DNA of 56,957 nt, taken from contig CAMTAF010000007.1 of NCBI GenBank assembly GCA_947066955.1, forward strand, positions 1-56,957, given 5' to 3'. Under the pieces are notes generated by a model. That model was not told the origin of the DNA. It did no database searches and saw only the letters and a list, made by a program, of their open reading frames with translations. The translations under genes were made by a program, and so were the position numbers. Source of the stretch: an uncultured Hungatella sp. Lineage in GTDB: Bacteria > Bacillota > Clostridia > Lachnospirales > Lachnospiraceae. Below are positions 1 to 7,632 of the stretch, one piece after another (positions within the stretch are counted from its first letter, which is position 1; each line of letters starts with the position of its first letter).

Positions 1-49
1 GGGTTTCATAACCCCATCGGTGCCTTTCGCAGAAAGGCGGTTTATAAGA

Positions 50-3000
50 ATGAGAAAAGAGATAGCGCTCTTATTGTCACTGGTGACAATCTGTCAGTTT
101 ATGGGCTGTACCAGGGCCCCTGCCCCATTCGCGTCGGAGACCGCTTCCGGTCAGGCGGAAACCAGTTCTTCGCAGACTGAAACCAGCCCTGCGCAGACGG
201 AACCAGCCGGGCCGGGCGAGGAGGCGGATGCACAGACAGATGCCCTCCCCGCTGTGGGGGACGAGCTTTCCGGCTTCACCCTGGAGGGGGTGGAACCATA
301 TGGTCCGCTGAATGCCCAGATTCTCTATTTTACCCACGGGGACAGCGGGGCGCAGCTCTGCTATATCAAAAATGATGACACCAACCGGGCGTTTTCCATC
401 GCTTACCGCACGCCCTATGTGGATGAGACGGACGCCAACCACATTTTTGAGCACGCGATTGTGGCTTCTTCCGAAAAGTATCCCAGCAAGGATCTGTTTT
501 TTGACCTGGCCGGAAAGACCTACAATACCTATGTCAACGCTTTTACCTATATTCCTTTTACCATGTATCCAGTAAGCAGCCAGAGCGAGGAACAGCTTCT
601 TCTGATGGCGGATGCTTATCTGAGCTGCATGGTCAGCCCGGACCTGCTCCGTGATGAGCGGATTTTCCAGAGGGAGGCCCTTCGATATATGCTCTATGAT
701 GTGGATGATCCCATCTTAATGGGCGGCACTGTGTTCAGCGAGGATACAGGGTACATGACCGACACAGGAATGGAGGCCCTGCGCAATCTTTTTCAGGCGC
801 TCTATCCCGGAGAATATGCCGCGAATTTTAACGGCCGCGCCCATATGAATTACCGGGATCTGACCTTTGAACATATGGAGGAAACCTTTGAGCGGAGTTA
901 CAGCTTTGACAACTCCCTGATGCTGCTCTACGGAGATCTGGACTACCGTCGTTTCCTGGAATTTATCCATGAGGAGTACCTTTCCAAGGCAGAGAGACGG
1001 GGTACTGACTTAAGCATCTATGATGACCCTGTGACCGAGCCCGGCTATGTGGAGGAGACGGTCTATGCCCCTGCCTATGAAGGGGATTCCACCGAAGATG
1101 CCTCCCGGATTTACTATGGGATAGACTTGGAAAGGGAGGATTGGGAAACCCTTATGCAGTATGAGCTGTTGGCGGCAATGATTAACAGCGACAGCTCCGC
1201 CTTTCATGAAAATCTGAAGGCAGCCGGGCTGGCAGCCCAGGCTTTTGCCGAAGTCATTCTGAGCAATGAAAAACCGGTGTTTTGTTTTGGAATGATCTCC
1301 GCCAACCCGGAGGATGCCCCGGCATTCAAGGCCGTGGTGGACAGTACGCTGGCGGACGCTGCGGAAAACGGGCTGGACGGAGAACTGGTGGAAACGGTTC
1401 TGAAAACCAAGGCCATTGGCGATTATACCATGATGGAGGAGTCCGATGTTATCATTGAGAGCGTCTTTCCTCTGATCTGCATGAAATGGGTCCAGACCGG
1501 CGAGACGGATATTCTCAGGGAAAGAGAGGACGCATTCTCATCTGTAGAACAGGATACCCAGCAGATTTTGATTCGGGGGCTGGCGGCCTCGCTCAAAGAC
1601 GCTCCCCGCAGCGCCATGGTCACCACGGTTCCCCAGCCGGGCCTGGCGGAGGAGATCGTGGCCGCACAGGAGGCATACTTAGATGAGCTGAAAGCCTCCA
1701 TGACGCCGGAGGAGTTGGAGCAGATGGTAAAGGACACCCTGGAGTTTGATGAGTGGAACGCCTCGGAACAGTCCAACAGCGATATCGTCATTCCGGTGGA
1801 TCACCTTCCGGAACTGGAGCCCGAGGCGGAATTTACAAAAGAAGAAGCCGACGGAGCAGTGTATTACGGCGCTGCTTCTGACATGGAGCAGATCAGTCTT
1901 CACCAGGTCTATTTCGACTCCGGTGCCGTGCGCCAGGAGGATTTGCACTATATCGCTCTCTATTCTATTTTGCTTGAGGAATTGACCGCAGGAGACTACA
2001 CCAAGGCCCAGAAGGATAACCTGATGTCACGATATCTTTACAATTTTGGCACAGATGTAAGTTATCCGGAAGCAGGGGAGAATCAATATCCTATGTTCCG
2101 TGTAAAGTGGAACTGCATGGCAGAGGATTACGAGACAAGTCTTTCTCTGCTGCTGGAAATTATGGGGGAACTGAAGCTGGATGACAGAGATGAATTGATC
2201 CGTGTTCTGGACAAATATCTGCCTTCTTTGGATTGGTCGAGGGGAGATCCTTTTGAGCTGGGGAGAGTGATTGCCACAGGGGGAGTGGACAGGAGCGAGC
2301 GATATTGGTACTGCTTAAACGGCCAGAAGTTCTATGAATTCGCCAGAAACCTGCGGGAGCAGTTGGATACTGACCCCGGCGCCTTGGAAGAGATCGCAGC
2401 AAAACTGGATTCGGTCCAAAAGGCGATTCTCCACAAAGACCGTATGGTGGTGATGAATGTGGCTCCTAAGGATGAACTGGAGCGGATTTCGGTCATTTCC
2501 AGGCAGACGTTTGGGGGACTGCCCTCCTCAGGGACAGTGGAGGCGGACTATGAACTGCCGGTATACCCGGCAAGGACAGGGGTAATCGTGGAGGGCTCCA
2601 ATTATTACACCTTCTCCACCAGTGATACGTCCCGGCTCGGCGACAGGTCCGGCATCCTCTTTCCCTTTGTCATGGCGCTGAACGACAGATATATTGTGCC
2701 GAAAATCCGGTTCCAGGGCCTGGCTTACAGCGCCGCAATGGCACACTATGCGGATTTGAACTACATTTACACCTACACTTACAGTGATCCCAATGTTGCC
2801 GATACGGTGGCTGTCATTGACGGGGAGGCAGAGGCTTTGAATGCTATGGAGCTGACGCAAGAGGATCTGGACGGTTATATTTTATACTCCTATTCCTATG
2901 TGACCAATCCCCTTGGCAGCCTGGGCAAGTATCTGCGCGCCATGGATCATGACCTGACAGGCTTTGACGTGGAAGAATGGCGCAGGCTTGCGGCCGAGAT

Positions 3001-3160
3001 TAAGACCGCCACTACAGAGGACAAAGAGGTGGCGGCAAAGGCACTGGGCAGATTGCTGGAAGATCAGCATCTGGTTACTGTGGGCAACGCCGAACTGCTC
3101 CAGAAGGAGGCAGATACCTTCGACCAGGTGTATGACTACAGGAAGCCTTTGGAGCAGTAA
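50..3160 (+). CDS. Secreted M16C (insulinase/presequence-protease type) zinc metallopeptidase, lipoprotein
   Basis: This is a 1036-residue member of the M16C peptidase family, which degrades peptides inside a closed two-half chamber. The inverted zinc motif HIFEH is at residues 131-135 and is followed by the family's NAFTY and TMYPV stretches. The start at 50 is preferred over the upstream in-frame ATG at 20 because it begins a lipoprotein signal: charged MRK, a hydrophobic run, and a FMGC lipobox with Cys20. A Ser/Thr/Glu-rich linker (about residues 25-60) follows, so the enzyme is probably tethered outside the membrane. Most M16C proteins are cytosolic or organellar, so the export signal is notable. 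The length fits the family and the frame is intact. The promoter would lie left of the window. The family call is firm; the substrate is unknown. Confidence 0.88.
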   Translation: MRKEIALLLSLVTICQFMGCTRAPAPFASETASGQAETSSSQTETSPAQTEPAGPGEEADAQTDALPAVGDELSGFTLEGVEPYGPLNAQILYFTHGDSGAQLCYIKNDDTNRAFSIAYRTPYVDETDANHIFEHAIVASSEKYPSKDLFFDLAGKTYNTYVNAFTYIPFTMYPVSSQSEEQLLLMADAYLSCMVSPDLLRDERIFQREALRYMLYDVDDPILMGGTVFSEDTGYMTDTGMEALRNLFQALYPGEYAANFNGRAHMNYRDLTFEHMEETFERSYSFDNSLMLLYGDLDYRRFLEFIHEEYLSKAERRGTDLSIYDDPVTEPGYVEETVYAPAYEGDSTEDASRIYYGIDLEREDWETLMQYELLAAMINSDSSAFHENLKAAGLAAQAFAEVILSNEKPVFCFGMISANPEDAPAFKAVVDSTLADAAENGLDGELVETVLKTKAIGDYTMMEESDVIIESVFPLICMKWVQTGETDILREREDAFSSVEQDTQQILIRGLAASLKDAPRSAMVTTVPQPGLAEEIVAAQEAYLDELKASMTPEELEQMVKDTLEFDEWNASEQSNSDIVIPVDHLPELEPEAEFTKEEADGAVYYGAASDMEQISLHQVYFDSGAVRQEDLHYIALYSILLEELTAGDYTKAQKDNLMSRYLYNFGTDVSYPEAGENQYPMFRVKWNCMAEDYETSLSLLLEIMGELKLDDRDELIRVLDKYLPSLDWSRGDPFELGRVIATGGVDRSERYWYCLNGQKFYEFARNLREQLDTDPGALEEIAAKLDSVQKAILHKDRMVVMNVAPKDELERISVISRQTFGGLPSSGTVEADYELPVYPARTGVIVEGSNYYTFSTSDTSRLGDRSGILFPFVMALNDRYIVPKIRFQGLAYSAAMAHYADLNYIYTYTYSDPNVADTVAVIDGEAEALNAMELTQEDLDGYILYSYSYVTNPLGSLGKYLRAMDHDLTGFDVEEWRRLAAEIKTATTEDKEVAAKALGRLLEDQHLVTVGNAELLQKEADTFDQVYDYRKPLEQ

Positions 3161-3202
3161 GGGGAGAATATAATGAAAGACAGGTTTCATATGAAAATAT
3201 GA

Positions 3203-3322
3203 TTTCAGGTAGCCAGCGCAGATGTAGAACTGGTTGAGGGTCCCTATTATGCCTGCAAGAACGTTCCTACGGTCCATCACACCATGGGAGGCGTGGCGAC
3301 AGACACAGACTGTCAGCGCTGA
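3203..3322 (+). pseudogene. C-terminal remnant of a flavocytochrome c/fumarate-reductase-type flavoprotein
   Basis: An open stretch of 39 codons ending in TGA reads ...VELVEGPYYACKNVP, then TVHHTMGGVATDT. The GPYYA...HHTMGG pattern is typical of the C-terminal active-site region of FAD-binding fumarate/urocanate-reductase-like proteins. There is no start codon or ribosome binding site and the rest of the roughly 500-residue protein is absent, so this is the tail of a deleted gene. It lies between the M16 peptidase and the next secreted protein. The match is from motif memory, not a database search. Confidence 0.6.
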
Positions 3323-3419
3323 TTGACAGACGCCAGCATTGATTTTGCTGTTAAAGTATGGTAAAGTTATTTATATATTTAGAACTGTCGATGCTGTCCA
3401 CACAGACGTATCTGTCAAA

Positions 3420-3495
3420 GGAAGGCAAATGCGAAGCATTTTTGGATGCCTTCCGACGGCCCGGCAGGTGCCGCGAAGCGGCGCGTGCCGATACC
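3420..3495 (+). repeat. Two-stem dispersed repeat, copy A
   Basis: This 76-bp element has two hairpins. The first has arms GGAAGGCA/TGCCTTCC with an inner AAATGC-GAA-GCATTT. The second has arms GGCA...TGCC with an inner GTGCCGC-GAA-GCGGCGC. It ends in GTGCCGATACC, directly before the AAAGGAGG ribosome binding site of the gene at 3513. Related copies lie at 4823, 4907, 13068-13147 (minus) and 20601-20651 (minus). Compared with copies B and C, this one lacks one base after the T-run. Confidence 0.8.
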
Positions 3496-3512
3496 AAAGG
3501 AGGAATATTTTC

Positions 3513-4421
3513 ATGAAGAAAATTAAAAAATTGTCCGGATTTTTTGCCTGCTGCCTGCTCGTATCCGCTCTTGCCGCCCTTCCTGTCCATGCCGAGGAAT
3601 CAGACAGCCAAACGCCGGCAGTCAATTTCGAATACTGCGGAATCGGTTTTCTTCCAGATAAGACAGGGCCAGACGGGAACCCTCTTCGCTACTTAGACAA
3701 TGACCTGTTTTACATCGAATACCCGGATTCATGGTTTTTCGGAGCCAACTCGCTCTGTCCCATAGTCTTTTTCAATGATTCAGAGATGCCAAAAACCACT
3801 CATGAGTTTGAGACATTTCAGGATTCAGCGCTGATTGGCGCAGAAGACCAAGTTGATCTTTACATCCAGGGCGGCGGACTGAATCCCTATTTTCAACAGG
3901 TTTTGGGGGGTTCTGACCTAAACGGATATAAGTTTGATACTCAGACAAAAGAAGATGGCATTCTTGTCTATTCCCTTAAAAAGGATGGGGATACAGCGGC
4001 ATCCGTTGTTGTCTGGACTACCTTTGGCCAGGTAAGCATACGGGACGAACGTCCTGCCCAGTCCGCGAATTACTTTCGGGATTATGGACGGATTATGGTG
4101 ATACCCGCCAAAGATGAGGAGGATTTCAGCTCCCTGGAAGCCATCCAGGCCTACGTAAACAGCGGCAGGCTCAATGAGGTTTTGGCAATAAGCGGGGATG
4201 AGCTGTCCTGGACTACAGCGCCGTTTCAGACAGAAAACCATTCCTATCTGTTATGCGAAGGCTCCTGCGAATTTTTAAATATTACGGTGTACATCCCGGT
4301 GGTTCCGGCTGGCATGAAAAAATGGATGATCAGCTTTGATGCTTTCCCATACAGCGAGATCAGCCATAATGCCTACAAGATTCAGAAAGATATTATCAAT
4401 ACCTTTCGAATCTTAAAGTGA
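3513..4421 (+). CDS. Unknown secreted protein
   Basis: I do not recognise the family. The protein is 302 residues. The start at 3513 follows AAAGGAGG at good spacing and opens a Sec signal peptide (MKKIKK, then a hydrophobic run ending near PVHAEE, cleavage about residue 26), so it is exported. The rest is a soluble domain rich in aromatic residues, with a FYIEYPDSW stretch near residue 70 that recalls small extracytoplasmic domains. There are no membrane segments or lipobox. The frame stays open upstream through repeat A, but that N-terminal extension would be repeat-derived and is not a credible start. A hairpin region and the tRNA-Leu follow. It could be an envelope-associated or binding protein. 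Confidence 0.7.
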   Translation: MKKIKKLSGFFACCLLVSALAALPVHAEESDSQTPAVNFEYCGIGFLPDKTGPDGNPLRYLDNDLFYIEYPDSWFFGANSLCPIVFFNDSEMPKTTHEFETFQDSALIGAEDQVDLYIQGGGLNPYFQQVLGGSDLNGYKFDTQTKEDGILVYSLKKDGDTAASVVVWTTFGQVSIRDERPAQSANYFRDYGRIMVIPAKDEEDFSSLEAIQAYVNSGRLNEVLAISGDELSWTTAPFQTENHSYLLCEGSCEFLNITVYIPVVPAGMKKWMISFDAFPYSEISHNAYKIQKDIINTFRILK

Positions 4422-4491
4422 AACAATAGGAATTTCGGTGTCAGGCAGTCGCTCAGGGGGCAGCAGACCGGCAATTTAAGCTGATATTTCT

Positions 4492-4536
4492 ATGAGGCAC
4501 ATGGTTTCTCTTGAAAAGGGAAACCATGTGCCTCAT
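4492..4536. repeat. Perfect 17-bp inverted repeat
   Basis: Arms ATGAGGCACATGGTTTC and GAAACCATGTGCCTCAT flank an 11-base loop. Neither side has a clear T-run, so it is not a standard intrinsic terminator, although it lies just after the secreted-protein gene and just beyond the tRNA-Leu terminator on the other strand. It could be a degenerate terminator or a small palindromic element. Confidence 0.7.
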
Positions 4537-4544
4537 CTGCGGCA

Positions 4545-4592
4545 AAAGAAAAAACCGTTCAAACACCGAACGCATCCGGTATCTCAACGGTT
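4545..4592 (-). terminator. Terminator after tRNA-Leu
   Basis: On the minus strand the arms AACCGTT and AACGGTT enclose an inner ACCGG/CCGGT-like pairing and are followed by a T-rich tail. This lies about 20 bases after the tRNA 3' end. Confidence 0.65.
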
Positions 4593-4610
4593 CCTGCCCC
4601 TGCCAAGGAG

Positions 4611-4693
4611 TGCCGGCCGCGGGACTTGAACCCGCACGGTATCGCTACCAATGGATTTTGAGTCCACCTCGTCTGCCATTCCGACAGGCCGGC
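4611..4693 (-). tRNA. tRNA-Leu (anticodon CAA)
   Basis: This is an 83-nt class II tRNA on the minus strand. The 7-bp acceptor stem is GCCGGCC/GGCCGGC with discriminator A. The anticodon stem GTGGA/TCCAT carries loop CTCAAAA, giving anticodon CAA, which reads UUG. The long variable arm is GGTA-GCGA-TACC. The T-arm is GCGGG-TTCAAGT-CCCGC. The CCA end is not encoded. It is a single tRNA with its own promoter and terminator. Confidence 0.96.
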
Positions 4694-4715
4694 ATTATTT
4701 CCTACAACGCTGATT

Positions 4716-4744
4716 ATTCTAACACACTTTCCAATATTTTGCAA
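4716..4744 (-). promoter_or_regulatory. Promoter of tRNA-Leu
   Basis: On the minus strand TTGCAA and TAGAAT are separated by 17 bases. The -10 box lies about 23 bases upstream of the mature tRNA 5' end. Confidence 0.75.
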
Positions 4745-4822
4745 GCAGAATTTTTTGTCGGCTTTGACTGTCTTCCGCCTGCGTATAATTCCTCCCAAAC
4801 CGCTTATACTGTCACCATAGGA

Positions 4823-4898
4823 GGAAGGCAAATGCGAAGCATTTTTAAGATGCCTTCCGACGATTTGGCAGGTGGCGCTTGCGCCGCGTGCCGATACC
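4823..4898 (+). repeat. Two-stem dispersed repeat, copy B
   Basis: This 76-bp copy is followed after eight bases by copy C (period 84), and the junction itself contains AGGAGG. Stem 2 is GTGGCGC/GCGCCGC, where copy A has GTGCCGC/GCGGCGC, a paired C-G to G-C swap. AGGAGGAAGGCAA followed by ATG inside the element opens a 59-codon frame that runs through copies B and C and ends just before the gene at 5005. Confidence 0.85.
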
Positions 4899-4906
4899 AG
4901 ACAGGA

Positions 4907-4981
4907 GGAAGGCAAATGCGTAGCATTTTTAGGATGCCTTCCGACGACTTGGCAGGTGGCGCTTGCGCCGCGTGCCGATAC
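4907..4981 (+). repeat. Two-stem dispersed repeat, copy C
   Basis: This is nearly identical to copy B, with changes in the stem-1 loop (GAA to GTA) and at a few other positions. Its end is followed at once by AAGGAGG, the ribosome binding site of the gene at 5005. Copies B and C form a tandem pair. Confidence 0.85.
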
Positions 4982-5004
4982 AAAACAAGGAGGAAGTGAA
5001 AGCC

Positions 5005-5439
5005 ATGATGGAACAGGATACCGTAAAGCTTTTGCGGGAATGTGACGCGGGAATCAAGATGGGAGTGGCATCCATTGATAAAGTGGTTGATTACGTGAAC
5101 AATAAGGAGTTTAAGGAGTCTCTGATCCGGTGCAAAGACCGGCACGAGAAGCTGAGGACAGAGATCGAGGCGCTGCTGGCCGGCTATGATGACCAGGGGA
5201 AAGAGCCGAACCCCATGGCCAAGGGCATGTCCTGGGTGAAGACGAACATGAAGCTGGCCATGGACGAGTCGGACCACACCATCGCCAGCCTGATGACGGA
5301 CGGGTGCGACATGGGGGTGAAAAGCCTGAACATGTATTTAAACCAGTACAAGGCAGCAGACCAAAAGTCGAAAAATGTGGCCAAAAAACTCATTGATCTG
5401 GAGGAGAAGCTTACTGCGGATATACGAAAATTCCTGTGA
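5005..5439 (+). CDS. Small helical protein, possibly a ferritin-like four-helix bundle (DUF2383-like)
   Basis: This 144-residue acidic/basic protein has no signal peptide or membrane segment and is predicted almost wholly helical: heptad-like stretches near residues 3-28, 32-55, 70-100 and 105-143 suggest a four-helix bundle. The segments DRHEKLRTEIEALL and DESDHTIASLMTDGCDMG recall small DUF2383/DUF892-type stress proteins, but I cannot confirm the family. ATGATG at 5005 is preceded by AAGGAGG from the edge of repeat C; translation could start at either ATG. It is a single-gene unit closed by a terminator at 5452. Confidence 0.6.
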   Translation: MMEQDTVKLLRECDAGIKMGVASIDKVVDYVNNKEFKESLIRCKDRHEKLRTEIEALLAGYDDQGKEPNPMAKGMSWVKTNMKLAMDESDHTIASLMTDGCDMGVKSLNMYLNQYKAADQKSKNVAKKLIDLEEKLTADIRKFL

Positions 5440-5451
5440 TTTGCCGGGAAA

Positions 5452-5489
5452 AACAATCGCCGAAACCAGGGGATTGTTTTTTCTTTTTA
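5452..5489 (+). terminator. Intrinsic terminator
   Basis: Arms AACAATC and GATTGTT are followed by a T-rich tail, 13 bases after the stop of the small helical protein gene. Confidence 0.8.
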
Positions 5490-5496
5490 TATGGTA

Positions 5497-5525
5497 TTGA
5501 CATTTTCTGACAGGAATGATATGTT
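5497..5525 (+). promoter_or_regulatory. Promoter of the potBADC-type operon
   Basis: A perfect TTGACA is separated by 17 bases from TATGTT, directly after the upstream terminator. The leader to the first gene is about 105 bases. Confidence 0.7.
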
Positions 5526-5635
5526 AATTTTGTCAGACTTACATAGAACTGTCTGGACTTTCTGCTGTGTCCCGGCTGGCAGCCATGCCTTGCGGGGCGA
5601 AGTATAAAAGCGACAAAAGAAAGGTGGGATTCCCC

Positions 5636-6469
5636 TTGCTTGAAAAGAAAACCAACATATACTGGCTGTTCATACTGCCAGGATGCCTGTTTCTGGCGTT
5701 CTTCATGCTGATACCCCTGTTCTCTCTGCTGTTTAAAACCTTTCTCGATGAAGGCGGCGGTTTTTCCATGGCCAATTATTTCACATTGCTTGAGAGCACC
5801 TATTTTAAGCAGGTGTTCTGGAGAAGCATCCGCTTAAGCCTCACCAGCACCGCCGTGTGCGCCGTTCTTGGCTTCCCCACGGCCTACTATATTTCCAAGT
5901 ATTCGAAAAATAAAGGGGTGCTTATGGCTCTTGCCGTGTTCCCCATGTTCACCAGCCCGGTCATCCGCTCTTTCAGCTGGATGGTGATCCTGGGAAAGAA
6001 GGGGATCGTCAATGATCTTCTGGTGAAGTCGGGCCTCATCGCCAAGCCCATCAGCCTTCTGTACAATGAATTTTCCATGGTGGTGGGATTTATTCAGCTG
6101 TTTCTCCCGCTGATGATCCTGTCCCTCATCGGGATTATGGACAATATCTCTGAGGATCTGAACCTGGCGGCGGGAAGCCTGGGGGCTTCCAGGCTTGGCA
6201 CCTTCCGCCATGTGGTCCTTCCTTTAAGCATCCCGGGACTGGTGACAGGGAGCGTTCTGGTATTTACCGGGTGCCTGACAGCCTACACCACCCCTCAGCT
6301 GCTGGGAGGAACGGACACCAGGGTGCTGGCCACCATGATCTACCAGCAGGCCATGTCCTTAGGAGACTGGACCCAGGCTTCGGTGGTGGCGGTGGTGATG
6401 ATCGTGGTCACGGTGGCAGTGTCCAGCGTGATCAACGGGGTCAGCAGAAAACTGAACCCGACCATATAG
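5636..6469 (+). CDS. potB: PotB-type ABC transporter permease
   Basis: This is an inner-membrane permease of the polyamine/iron-type ABC importer family (277 residues, six predicted membrane helices). The EAA loop that docks on the ATPase is visible as DLNLAAGSLGASR followed by VVLPLSIPG. I start it at TTG 5636 because AAGGTGGG lies seven bases upstream and the protein then begins LLEKKTNIYW just before helix 1. An in-frame GTG at 5567 would add a non-conserved leader. It is the first gene of an operon ordered permease-ATPase-binding protein-permease. The substrate is not fixed by sequence: polyamine is the family default, but the downstream amidohydrolase hints at an amino-acid conjugate. 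Confidence 0.82.
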   Translation: MLEKKTNIYWLFILPGCLFLAFFMLIPLFSLLFKTFLDEGGGFSMANYFTLLESTYFKQVFWRSIRLSLTSTAVCAVLGFPTAYYISKYSKNKGVLMALAVFPMFTSPVIRSFSWMVILGKKGIVNDLLVKSGLIAKPISLLYNEFSMVVGFIQLFLPLMILSLIGIMDNISEDLNLAAGSLGASRLGTFRHVVLPLSIPGLVTGSVLVFTGCLTAYTTPQLLGGTDTRVLATMIYQQAMSLGDWTQASVVAVVMIVVTVAVSSVINGVSRKLNPTI

Positions 6470-6576
6470 ACTGGGATATAGACTCGATCCGGCTGCGGAA
6501 TGGGAACCAGACGGCCGGGGCAGGTTTCAGGCACAGTGAGTGCCGAACTACACAGGGAAGGAAAAAGGAGAAAGAT

Positions 6577-7614
6577 ATGGCGCTTTTGGAATTGCAGAAC
6601 ATCACTGCCGGATATGACAAAAATGTGATCTTAAAGGATCTGGATTTTCAGGTGGAGAAAGGAGAACTGGTCTCCCTCCTGGGTTCCAGCGGATGCGGAA
6701 AGACGACCACACTGCGGCTCATCGCGGGATTTTCCACCCCCATGGCAGGGAAATTTATCTTTGACGGCAAGGACTACACCCAGGTTCCTCTGAATAAACG
6801 AAATTTTGGCTTCGTGTTCCAAAGCTATGCCCTGTTTCCGCATATGACGGTCTTTGACAATGTGGCCTTTGGCCTGAAGATGAGGAAGGTTCCCCAGGAT
6901 CAGATGAAAAAAGAAGTCATGGAGATGCTTGCCACTGTGGATCTGGATGGCTTTGAGAACCGATTTCCCAAGGAGATGTCCGGAGGCCAGAGGCAGAGGG
7001 TGGCTTTGGCCAGGGCCCTGGTGATCAAGCCGGACCTGCTGCTTTTAGATGAGCCTTTGAGCAATCTGGATGCCAAGCTCCGGGTGAAGATGAGGGTGGA
7101 GATCCGCCGCCTTCAGCAGAAGTTTGGATTTACGGCCATCTACGTGACCCATGACCAGGAGGAGTGCTTTGCCATCTCCGACAAGGTGGCGATCATGAAC
7201 CACGGAGTCATCGAGCAGATGGACAGCCCCTCCGCGATCTACAACCACCCCAAGACCGAGTTTATCGCCCGCTTTGTAGGCTTTGAGAATTTTATGGATA
7301 TCCGGAAGACCGACAGGGAGGGTGTCTATCTTCTGCCGGATGACAGCCGGATTACGGTGGAGGGCAGGGGAGAGGGCACGGGCCTCAAGGCCTGTATCCG
7401 CCCGGAGGATATCGCCGTTGTTCCCCAGGGAACCCAGGCGCCCAACCCTCTCACAGGTGAAGTTATGGTAAGTACATTTCTTGGAAAGCGCAACCAGTAC
7501 AATGTGCGCACCGCCATCGGCGAGTTCGAGGTGAGCACGGACCAGGAAAGTGTTTACAAGATAGGAGACAGGGTGACACTGTCCCTGGCTCCGGGGAAAA
7601 TTATTTTGCTGTAG
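6577..7614 (+). CDS. potA: PotA-type ABC transporter ATP-binding protein
   Basis: This 345-residue ATPase energises the importer. Walker A is GSSGCGKT (36-43), the Q-loop is FQSYALFPHM (Q82), the signature is SGGQR (135-139), Walker B is LLLLDE (154-159) and the switch is H192 in VTHDQEE. A C-terminal TOBE-type regulatory domain (about 240-345) is typical of PotA/FbpC/CysA ATPases. The start at 6577 follows AAAAAGGAG; the open frame further upstream overlaps potB and is not coding. It lies between potB and the binding-protein gene, with only 18 bases to the latter. Confidence 0.9.
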   Translation: MALLELQNITAGYDKNVILKDLDFQVEKGELVSLLGSSGCGKTTTLRLIAGFSTPMAGKFIFDGKDYTQVPLNKRNFGFVFQSYALFPHMTVFDNVAFGLKMRKVPQDQMKKEVMEMLATVDLDGFENRFPKEMSGGQRQRVALARALVIKPDLLLLDEPLSNLDAKLRVKMRVEIRRLQQKFGFTAIYVTHDQEECFAISDKVAIMNHGVIEQMDSPSAIYNHPKTEFIARFVGFENFMDIRKTDREGVYLLPDDSRITVEGRGEGTGLKACIRPEDIAVVPQGTQAPNPLTGEVMVSTFLGKRNQYNVRTAIGEFEVSTDQESVYKIGDRVTLSLAPGKIILL

Positions 7615-7632
7615 AAAAGGAGAAACACGATT

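Noticed and set aside
4763..4788. TTGACT followed by TATAAT on the plus strand
   Set aside because: The spacer is only 14 bases, too short for a standard promoter.
3420..4981. Repeats A to C as a CRISPR array
   Set aside because: The repeats are 76 bp with internal hairpins and no unique spacers of regular length, and no cas genes are present.
4511..4999. Open frame of 162 codons across the tRNA-Leu and repeats B and C
   Set aside because: It reads through the tRNA on the opposite strand; only the part inside the repeats has a ribosome binding site, and that is reported as a possible leader frame.
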